Source: Bacillota bacterium (GTDB taxonomy: Bacteria > Bacillota > Clostridia > Christensenellales > Aristaeellaceae). From it: 64,000 bases of DNA. The notes beneath the pieces were generated by a model, which was given only the letters and a program-made list of their open reading frames with translations, was not told the DNA's origin and made no database searches. This document shows positions 57,570-64,000 of this stretch, one piece after another. The position numbers and the translations under genes are program-made. The DNA is taken from contig JAEWSC010000021.1 of assembly GCA_023398575.1 (NCBI GenBank), forward strand, positions 16,558-80,557, written 5' to 3'. Numbering within the stretch: the stretch's first letter is position 1; each line of letters begins with the position of its first letter.

Positions 57570-58635
57570 GGATCACACCTCCCGTTGTTTCCTTGCGGTG
57601 ACGGCCGCGCTTGGACATGGCTTTGCGCACAGGCTCAGACTGGAGCACAATCACCACCGCGATGATCATAGCTTCAAACGCCAGGATTGCTTCCGACACG
57701 ATGCCAAAGAAGTACACCAGCGTGATGATGGTGCGCATAATCAGCACGCCGACTACCGTGCCGGCCAAGCTGAACTTTCCGCCCGACATGCTGGTGCCGC
57801 CGATGACAACCGCAAGAATCGCTTCCATCTCATTGTTGACGCCGGCATTGTTGGAATCGCAGGAGGAAATGCGGCTGGAGTAAATGAGCCCAGCTATGCC
57901 TGACAAAAGGCCGGTCAAAATGTAGGCAATCATGATGATGCGGTTGGACCGCAAACCGGAAACGCGGCTTGCGCTGGGGTTTACACCTACAGACTCCACA
58001 AACATGCCAAAGGCTGTTTTGCGCGTAAACAGGGCGACGCAGGCTACAACCACGACTGTGATGATGATTGGCATGGGCAGCCAAAGAAGCTTGCCCTGGC
58101 CGATGAACTGAAAGGGCGTGTACATGGTTGTATACTGCTTGCCATTGGTGATGATCTGGGCGATGCCACGGCCTGCAACCATTAAAATCAGTGTGGCAAT
58201 AATCGGCTGCATACCAAGCTTGGATATGAGCAGGCCGTTGAACGCGCCCATAAGGGTGCACACGGCAAGCGGTACCAGAATCACCAGGAAAAATGGCATG
58301 ATGGTATAATCACCCGGTGTAGGATATAATAATACGTCCCATCTCAGGAACTTCAAAGCCATAGCACCCGAAACTGCGACTAACGCGCCAACCGAAAGGT
58401 CCGTGCCGCCCAGAGCAATCACCAGTGTCATACCCATACCGATGATTACGATCTCCGCAGAACGGTTCAATATATCGATGGGGACGCCATAGAGCATGCC
58501 TGTCACCTGATTGTATTCAATTTTCAAAAAATCGGGCCGGAGGATCAAGCTGACCAGCAGGATCAGCGCCTCTGCGATAACCGCCCAAAATATTTTGGAT
58601 CGGATGATGCCCTCCCAGCTTAATTTGCGCTTCAT
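57562..58635 (-). CDS. ytfT: sugar ABC transporter permease, YtfT type
   Basis: A 357-residue permease of the same family (VIALGGTDLSVGALVAVSGAM, ILAVVIGGTSMSGGKFSLAG). It starts within the ATPase stop codon (ATGA overlap at 58632-58635). The charged C-terminus KAMSKRGRHRKETT is cytoplasmic. It forms the channel with the YjfF-type partner. Confidence 0.85.
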   Translation of the reverse strand: MKRKLSWEGIIRSKIFWAVIAEALILLVSLILRPDFLKIEYNQVTGMLYGVPIDILNRSAEIVIIGMGMTLVIALGGTDLSVGALVAVSGAMALKFLRWDVLLYPTPGDYTIMPFFLVILVPLAVCTLMGAFNGLLISKLGMQPIIATLILMVAGRGIAQIITNGKQYTTMYTPFQFIGQGKLLWLPMPIIITVVVVACVALFTRKTAFGMFVESVGVNPSASRVSGLRSNRIIMIAYILTGLLSGIAGLIYSSRISSCDSNNAGVNNEMEAILAVVIGGTSMSGGKFSLAGTVVGVLIMRTIITLVYFFGIVSEAILAFEAMIIAVVIVLQSEPVRKAMSKRGRHRKETTGGVIRA

Positions 58636-60143
58636 ACGCTCACCTCCGCGGTTTCGTTGGCGATGATGGCGAGTATATCCGATTGCTGACAGTCTTCGCC
58701 GTCCAGTTCTCCTGCCCTTTTGCCATCACGCATGACGATGATGCGGTTAGAGCAGCGTATGATTTCATCCAACTCGGAACTGATGAAAATCACCGCCATA
58801 TCCTTTTCACACATTGAAAGCATCAGGCGCTGAATTTCTGCCTTTGCGCCGACATCAATGCCGCGGGTTGGTTCGTCAAGAATCAGCACATCAGGATCGG
58901 TTGCCATCCAACGTGCCAGAATAACCTTCTGCTGATTGCCGCCTGAGAGTTCGCTAACCTTTTTATCGGCATCGGGTGTCGCGATGGAAAGAAGGCGTAT
59001 ATAATTTTCGGCCAGCGCCTGCTGCTCCTTTGGGGGCATGGGCTTTAAAAAGCCGCGTTTTGCCTGTACTGCCAAGTATATATTCTCGCGAATAGACAAG
59101 TCACCAATAATCCCGTCACGCTTGCGGTCTTCCGGACAAAATGCCACCTTGTTTAAAATAGCATCCAGCGGTGATTTGAGTGATAAAGTCTTACCGTTCA
59201 CCTTCACCGTGCCGCGCAGCGGGCGTGTTACGCCAAAGAGCATCTCTGCCGTTTCGGTGCGCCCAGAACCCAAGAGTCCCGCAAACCCTTTTAGTTCACC
59301 CTTTTTGACCGTCAGTGATATATCTTCCACCTTGCCGGGCACGCCAATATGATCGGCCTCCAGCACTGATGCCGCACCTGGTTTTTGCTCAGCACGCTTC
59401 AGGTTGAAAATCTCGTTCATGTCTTTACCGATCATATTGGTGACAAGATCAAGCTTGGTGATATCTTGTGTTAAATACTCACCCACCAGGTGACCGTTTC
59501 GAAGAACTGTAATCCGGTCAGTAATTTCAAACACCTGATCCAGAAAGTGGGTGATGAATATGATACCCAGGCCCTCAGCTTTCAGGTCACGCATGACGTT
59601 GAACAGCCGCTCCACCTCATGTTCGTCCAGGGAGGAGGTCGGCTCATCCAATATCAGCACCTTGGCCTTTATGTCCACAGCCCTTGCGATGGAAGCCATT
59701 TGCTGGATCGCGATAGAGTAATAGGAAAGCGGACGCGTCACATCAATGGACATGCCCATACGTTCCATAAGCTCCGTTGCCTTGCGGTTGATCAGCTTCC
59801 AGTTGATTTGGCCCCGCTTCATCGGCTGACGGCCGATGAAAATGTTCTCTGCCACCGTAAGGTTGGGACAAAGGTTGATTTCCTGGAACACCGTAGAAAT
59901 ACCCATGGTTATGGCGGCTTGCGGAGTGGAAGGCTTGATGGCTTGGCCATCCAGCGCTATGGTGCCCGCATCCATGTGGTGGACTCCAGTCAGGCATTTG
60001 ATCAAGGTGGACTTGCCTGCGCCATTTTCACCCAGCAGCGCGTGTACTTCGCCCTTTTTCAAGGAAAAGTCCACATTGTCCAGCGCTTTGACTCCCGGAA
60101 ACGCAATGGAAATGCCCTTCATTTCCAGTATTTTGTCTTGCAA
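58632..60143 (-). CDS. ytfR: sugar ABC transporter ATP-binding protein, YtfR type
   Basis: A 503-residue ATPase with two nucleotide-binding halves, as in RbsA/MglA. The first half has GENGAGKSTLIKCLTG (Walker A, residues about 38-53) and VLILDEPTSSLDEHE; the second half has GLLGSGRTETAEMLFG in place of Walker A, the signature SELSGGNQQKVILAR and VLILDEPTRGIDVGAKAE. It most likely starts with TTG at 60143, with GAGGGG eight bases upstream; an internal ATG at 60122 is possible. It powers the YtfQ-type uptake system. Confidence 0.92.
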   Translation of the reverse strand: MQDKILEMKGISIAFPGVKALDNVDFSLKKGEVHALLGENGAGKSTLIKCLTGVHHMDAGTIALDGQAIKPSTPQAAITMGISTVFQEINLCPNLTVAENIFIGRQPMKRGQINWKLINRKATELMERMGMSIDVTRPLSYYSIAIQQMASIARAVDIKAKVLILDEPTSSLDEHEVERLFNVMRDLKAEGLGIIFITHFLDQVFEITDRITVLRNGHLVGEYLTQDITKLDLVTNMIGKDMNEIFNLKRAEQKPGAASVLEADHIGVPGKVEDISLTVKKGELKGFAGLLGSGRTETAEMLFGVTRPLRGTVKVNGKTLSLKSPLDAILNKVAFCPEDRKRDGIIGDLSIRENIYLAVQAKRGFLKPMPPKEQQALAENYIRLLSIATPDADKKVSELSGGNQQKVILARWMATDPDVLILDEPTRGIDVGAKAEIQRLMLSMCEKDMAVIFISSELDEIIRCSNRIIVMRDGKRAGELDGEDCQQSDILAIIANETAEVSV

Positions 60144-60249
60144 AACATCATCCCCTCAATCCGGAATGCTTACGTCTTTATACGCGAAGGACGGATGAGG
60201 GCGTTGGCCCTCATCCGTCTTGGCCTGAAACCTAAGGCCTTTGCTAGAA

Positions 60250-61254
60250 TTAGTACTTACGGTTGGCCAGATCGTCTTCAGCCTTCTGGGACAGCTTGGC
60301 GCCGTCTGCGGTGTAGGCGATACCGCCAGCCAGGTCATACACGAATTCTTCAGGATGCAGCACGCCTTTTTCGAAGGTCTTGCCTGCTTCCAGGTCTTTG
60401 ATGCAGGAGACAACGAACTTGGAGTAGAGCGGTGTGCACTCGATGGTGGCATTCATTTCGCCGGCAACGATGGCTTCAAACGCGGTCTTCACGGCGTCGC
60501 AACCAACGATGATGATATCCTTGCCCGGTACCTTGCCGGCAGCCTTGATGGCGGCGATGGCACCTAGAGCCATGTCGTCGTTCTCGGCGAACAAAAGGTC
60601 GATATCAGGCTGGGATTTCAGGAAGCTTTCCATAACGGTCTGGCCTTCGGCACGGGTGAAGTTGCCGGTCTGGGAAGCAACAACCTTGATATTGGGGAAG
60701 CTTACAAGTGCTTCGTTGATGCCGTTGGTGCGTTCGGTAGCAGCAGTGGCGCCGGTGGTGCCTTCCAGCACGACAGCGTTGATCTGTTCTTCGCCGCGGC
60801 CAAGGCTCTTTAAGTAGTTACCGGCCCAGAAGCCCATCCTGCGGCCTTCTTCGGTGAAGTCACCGCCGAAAGCGGCAGCATACTCGATCTTGTCAGCGCA
60901 GTCAGGCATACGGTCGACCAGGATCAGGGGGATTTCAGCCTCGTTGACTTCTTTGAGGACCTCGTCCCAACCGGTGGTTACAACGCCGGTGAAGAGGATG
61001 TAGTCAACACCCTGGGAGATGAAGTTGCGCAGTGCTTTGATCTGGTTTTCTTGCTTCTGCTGGGCATCGTCATACACCAGGTTCCAGCCCTCGGCCTTGA
61101 TGGCGTTGCACAGGTCATCGGTGTTGGCTGTGCGCCAGTCGGATTCCTGACCGATCTGAGAGAAAGCGACGGTCAGCGTCTTTTCAGCACCTGCCGTTGC
61201 GGCCAAGCCGGCCACCATCAAAACGCAAAGTACCAGAGCCACCAGTTTTTTCAT
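60250..61254 (-). CDS. ytfQ: sugar solute-binding protein, YtfQ type (galactofuranose-like)
   Basis: A 334-residue periplasmic-binding-protein-like domain of the ribose/galactose class. VAFSQIGQESDWRTANTDD near residue 27 is the YtfQ hallmark, and FISQGVDYILFTGVVTTGW, LVDRMPDCADK and VVGC-like IIVGCDAV follow. The signal peptide MKKLVALVLCVLMVAG ends at ATAGA-EK, without lipobox cysteine. ATG 61254 follows GGAGGTATTGCCTC. Galactofuranose or galactose is the probable ligand, from the family. It is first in its operon, with a promoter at 61308-61336. Confidence 0.9.
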   Translation of the reverse strand: MKKLVALVLCVLMVAGLAATAGAEKTLTVAFSQIGQESDWRTANTDDLCNAIKAEGWNLVYDDAQQKQENQIKALRNFISQGVDYILFTGVVTTGWDEVLKEVNEAEIPLILVDRMPDCADKIEYAAAFGGDFTEEGRRMGFWAGNYLKSLGRGEEQINAVVLEGTTGATAATERTNGINEALVSFPNIKVVASQTGNFTRAEGQTVMESFLKSQPDIDLLFAENDDMALGAIAAIKAAGKVPGKDIIIVGCDAVKTAFEAIVAGEMNATIECTPLYSKFVVSCIKDLEAGKTFEKGVLHPEEFVYDLAGGIAYTADGAKLSQKAEDDLANRKY

Positions 61255-61869
61255 GAGGCAATACCTCCATTCGATTTTGGACATGATCTCCATGTCTTGT
61301 TGTTGCAATTATATGTCACTGTTTCACAGATATGAATATGTTAATTTCTGAATAGAGTTCGATTTTTTTGGAATCAACCATATATCCGTTTCTATCGATG
61401 TCAGCCTAGATGCAGAAAAAGTACGATTTATGGAAAAAAAGACTGCAGCGCAATTACCCGGCTATATAAAAGCCAGGTAGATCAATTTTTCTTCTTCATA
61501 GCTGGCGAATAGAATGGATATCAATGTTCAAGAAGAGTGTGTTTATTTCCGAATTAGTTCACTTTTTTTTGTTTCTATTGGATTTGGAGCATTGTGGATG
61601 CACCCTCAAGTTCTTAAAATAAATGAAGACATGAAGAAGCACCATTAGCATTATTGTGGGTAATGTGGCAAACGTAAACAAAAGTGGCTTTTCGTTTATG
61701 GCTGCGGCAGCAGTTTGGATGAATGCTTTTTATATTGACTTCTTCTTTTTGATCAGTGCCCAGATTATAAAATTATTGCAGAAAATTGCAAATCAAACGA
61801 TAAGCAAGAACTAGACCTTCCGAATTCGGGATTGATTGATGAAAATGGAACTTGATGGATATGTGCACA
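61255..61869. other. gene-free AT-rich gap upstream of the YtfQ operon
   Basis: These 615 bp contain the YtfQ promoter (61308-61336) and otherwise no frame with a ribosome site. ACCCGGCT and AGCCAGGT near 61457-61481 form a weak hairpin. The base composition is clearly more AT-rich than the coding parts. I recognise no repeat, RNA or remnant gene. Confidence 0.45.
61308..61336 (-). promoter_or_regulatory. promoter for the YtfQRT-YjfF operon
   Basis: On the minus strand TTCATA (61336-61331) and perfect TATAAT (61313-61308) are 17 bases apart, about 54 bp before the start codon. Confidence 0.55.
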
Positions 61870-62694
61870 TCAAGCCCCATCATCTTTTGAGGAAAGCAGG
61901 GAAGCGGTATACCTACGTGGATCGCCCAAGAAATCTCTCAAAAATTGAACGCTCTCCAGTTCGCTATAAACAGCCTCGCGGATTTCCCCTTCGTTAATAT
62001 GCAGGATTCGGGCATTGGGGCAAGCAAGTAAAATGGGCGAATGCGTAGAGATAATGAATTGTGCGTCCTTGGCTGCCGCGTCTAAAACCATGGTTAGCAG
62101 CACATACTGATTGAAAAAGGATAGTGCGCCTTCCGGCTCATCCAATAGAAATAGGCCGCCTTTTTGAAACCGGGCGCCATAAAAATCCAGGTGACCTTCT
62201 CCATGGGAGCGCTGGGTGATGTCGTGGGCGTACAACCGCTTTAGTTCATACAGGGAGCGTTGATGCGGCATGGAAGCGAGTTCCCGTGCCAATGTTGACC
62301 GGCCTTGATAACCCTGCTCAACTTCCATCAGATCATCCTGGGCGTCTGTACGCATGCGGTGAAGGCTATCCAGATACCGCACAAACCCTTCGGCGTGAAA
62401 ATAAAAACACCGGCCTGGCCGCTTTGCGACTTCGACCCGCAGTGCCTTATCAACGGAGGCAAAAGAGGTGACCTTGGGCAAAGCACCCGCTGTATCTCCG
62501 TCGATACGTATGGCATTCAGCTTGCGGGCCATTGTTTCCATCAGTGTGGTTTTTCCGCTGCCGTTGTCACCTGCCAGCAACGTAACAGGACAGTCAAGCG
62601 GTAGATGATTAAGGCTTTGGATTACGGGGGCGGACAGGGGATAATGGTCATCGGAGGATGAGGAAAGCTTGGTCATCCCTTTTATGTATATCAT
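61870..62694 (-). CDS. AAA-family ATPase (small ABC-like)
   Basis: A 274-residue soluble ATPase. Walker A is AGDNGSGKTTLMET near residue 42, Walker B is GGLFLLDEPEGALSF near residue 178, and QFIISTHSPILLACP gives the H-loop histidine; the signature region is poorly marked. This matches small stand-alone AAA_21-type ATPases of unknown cellular role, some of which belong to defence or repair systems. ATG 62694 is four bases after the RlmA-type stop, with AAGGTG upstream; a longer frame runs into that gene. It has no nuclease partner nearby, so defence is not supported. Confidence 0.82.
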   Translation of the reverse strand: MIYIKGMTKLSSSSDDHYPLSAPVIQSLNHLPLDCPVTLLAGDNGSGKTTLMETMARKLNAIRIDGDTAGALPKVTSFASVDKALRVEVAKRPGRCFYFHAEGFVRYLDSLHRMRTDAQDDLMEVEQGYQGRSTLARELASMPHQRSLYELKRLYAHDITQRSHGEGHLDFYGARFQKGGLFLLDEPEGALSFFNQYVLLTMVLDAAAKDAQFIISTHSPILLACPNARILHINEGEIREAVYSELESVQFLRDFLGDPRRYTASLLSSKDDGA

Positions 62695-62698
62695 GCAT

Positions 62699-63550
62699 TT
62701 ACACCTTGATTTTGCTTGTGCAGACGGCCAGCTGCAAGTCAATGGTGATTTGTGGCGGAATATGTGATTCAAGGGCATTACGTTCATCTTTAGAAAGGCT
62801 TTGTGTCAAGGGAGTCATATTCAAAAAATGAGTATACAGTTCTTTTGTCAAAGATTTTGAATAGTGAATGCGCTCGAGCGACATCAGGTTCATATGCTCT
62901 TGGAGATAATCATGCACCTTTGTGTCATCATATTCGCTTTTACTAGCAGGCAGCCTTTCCCTAATTTCTTGCAAATACTCACGGCCAGGCATGATTTTCA
63001 TCAGCCGGCCTCCTTTTTTCAGCACGCGATCAAAGCTTATGTAGCTGGCAGGAGAAAGAATATTCAAAATTACATCGAAGGTGTCATCCGCAAACGGAAG
63101 GTGACTCAGATCTCCAACGCAATACAATGCCGATGCACTTCTTCCTGCGGCTGCGATGATGGCATCTTTCGAAAGGTCAATGCCGATGAAAAGGCAGTCT
63201 GGGTTGGCGTTGGCCAGAGAGTGGGTATAAAAGCCCTCGCCGCAGCCGGCATCTAATACCGTTTTGGAAAGTGGCCGCTGTAATCCACTTGTTAAAGCAT
63301 CGAGGACTGGATTGTAAAAGCCAGCCTCAAACACGGCGCGCCTGGATTCAAACAGCTGCCGGTCATATTCGCTTTGTACGGTTTTATGGTGCAGGTGCAC
63401 ATATCCTTTGCGCGCAACATCATAGGTATGGCCTTTGCCACAGCGCAGGCTGGATTCATCAACCAATAGAGGCAGGCCGCAGGCTGGGCACTGGAATCCA
63501 ACGAAAGCTGCTATCTTATCAAGGGCCTGTTGCTGCTTTGTCTTCATCAT
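62699..63550 (-). CDS. rlmA: 23S rRNA (guanine-N1) methyltransferase, RlmA type
   Basis: A 283-residue SAM-dependent methyltransferase. An N-terminal zinc finger (FQCPACGLPLL then LRCGKGHTYD) is followed by KGYVHLHHK, the Rossmann motif VLDAGCGEGFYTH and NILSPASYISFDRVLKKGG. This order is typical of RlmA, which methylates G745 or G748 of 23S rRNA; RlmA(II)-type methylation affects tylosin sensitivity. GGGAG lies upstream of the paired ATG codons at 63550 and 63547. The AAA ATPase gene follows at once. Confidence 0.9.
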   Translation of the reverse strand: MMKTKQQQALDKIAAFVGFQCPACGLPLLVDESSLRCGKGHTYDVARKGYVHLHHKTVQSEYDRQLFESRRAVFEAGFYNPVLDALTSGLQRPLSKTVLDAGCGEGFYTHSLANANPDCLFIGIDLSKDAIIAAAGRSASALYCVGDLSHLPFADDTFDVILNILSPASYISFDRVLKKGGRLMKIMPGREYLQEIRERLPASKSEYDDTKVHDYLQEHMNLMSLERIHYSKSLTKELYTHFLNMTPLTQSLSKDERNALESHIPPQITIDLQLAVCTSKIKV

Positions 63551-63598
63551 AGCCGTTCTCCCGTAATGAATCGAATTATTGTCTTTGAAAATGGGATT

Positions 63599-63620
63599 CC
63601 AAAGGGATGTATCCCTTTGG
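63599..63620 (-). terminator. hairpin after the malic enzyme gene
   Basis: CCAAAGGGAT and ATCCCTTTGG pair perfectly (10 bp) with two bases between. On the minus strand AATCCCATTTTC follows, a modest T-run. A second hairpin (CTGGAGGGC with GCCTTCCAG) lies at 63631-63651. Confidence 0.5.
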
Positions 63621-63653
63621 CGGGTGGTCTGGAGGGCAGCGCCTTCCAGCGCG

Positions 63654-64000
63654 TCACTTCCTTGCCACGCCGGTTTCCCTGGCGATTTGGATGACGGCGT
63701 CCGCTATGGCGCGGCTGACGCGTTTATCCAGAGGGTTGGGCAGGATGTAATCTTCCCGCAGTTCATCCTCCGCAACCAGCGCGGCTAACGCATGGGAGGC
63801 GGCCATCTTCATTTCTTCATTAATGGTACTGGCACGGGCGTCCAATGCGCCGCGGAAAATACCTGGGAAAGCCAGCACGTTGTTGATTTGGTTGGGAAAA
63901 TCGCTGCGGCCTGTGCCAACTACCTGCGCGCCGGCTTCCAGGGCCAGATCCGGCATGATTTCCGGCACAGGGTTGGCCATGGCAAAGACGATGGCGCCTT
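63654..64000 (-). CDS. NAD(P)-dependent malic enzyme, C-terminal fragment
   Basis: Malic enzyme converts malate to pyruvate and CO2. The C-terminal 114 residues are visible: FAMANPVPEIMPD, VVGTGRSDFPNQINNVLAFPGIFRGALDARAS and ILPNPLDKRVSRAIADAV are conserved in bacterial short-type malic enzymes and cover part of the NAD-binding and substrate regions (quoted in parts). The gene continues past the window edge. It precedes the rlmA-type gene on the same strand with about 100 bp between. Confidence 0.9.
   Translation of the reverse strand, partial: GAIVFAMANPVPEIMPDLALEAGAQVVGTGRSDFPNQINNVLAFPGIFRGALDARASTINEEMKMAASHALAALVAEDELREDYILPNPLDKRVSRAIADAVIQIARETGVARK

Noticed and set aside
61870..63550. 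AAA ATPase as part of an anti-phage defence system
   Set aside because: There is no nuclease, toxin or reverse-transcriptase partner; the neighbour is a housekeeping rRNA methyltransferase.

Overview
The window looks like a chromosome segment of a spore-forming Clostridia (Bacillota) bacterium of roughly 50% GC, probably gut-associated. The evidence is a complete spoIIIA operon, a sigma-K gene with an intact pro-sequence, RNase J, a YlbF-family protein, MltG and U32/TrhP proteins in the usual Firmicutes arrangement, strong AGGAGG-type ribosome sites, and many sugar-uptake and glycoside-hydrolase loci. The host resembles Christensenellales-like lineages, but the species cannot be named from the sequence alone.

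Bases 1-6200 hold the tail of an ABC ATPase, a BBE-type flavoenzyme, a four-gene minus-strand operon (GNAT, HIT, GyrI-like fusion, cupin) and hemW. Two copies of a ~210 bp structured repeat lie at 1679-1889 and 5842-6056, in opposite orientations, each sitting inside a duplicated terminator hairpin. Bases 6130-18050 form a conserved core: L,D-transpeptidase, spoIIIAA-AH (with spoIIIAE interrupted by an in-frame TAA), a SoxR-reducing/RseC-like protein, RNase J, a YlbF-like protein, mltG, trhP-like U32 and sigK. The sigK ribosome site is buried in a long hairpin.

Bases 18050-35850 are three glycan-use loci. The first has GH110 and six-hairpin glycosidases, an AraC regulator, an LplABC-type transporter and a GH36-like enzyme. 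The second has a MalFG-type transporter and solute-binding protein with a divergent ROK regulator and a glycosylasparaginase-like Ntn-hydrolase. Between them are an FMN-dependent oxidase-family protein and CutC. Together they suggest scavenging of alpha-galactose-capped and Asn-linked glycans; this is inference.

Bases 36000-48130 hold a CASTOR/POLLUX-like channel, a secreted SH3-repeat protein, an unusual cluster (two related BtrH-like proteins around an AAC(3)-type acetyltransferase, with an AraC/GyrI regulator), an ECF sigma/DUF4179 pair, deoC and an EAL-HDOD protein. Bases 48300-64000 hold a diacetylchitobiose phosphorylase, a phosphohexomutase, a YesMN-like two-component system with a solute-binding protein gene between kinase and regulator, a YtfQRT-YjfF-type sugar transporter, an AAA ATPase, RlmA-type methyltransferase and the C-terminus of malic enzyme. 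No tRNA, rRNA, CRISPR array, transposase or prophage gene was recognised.
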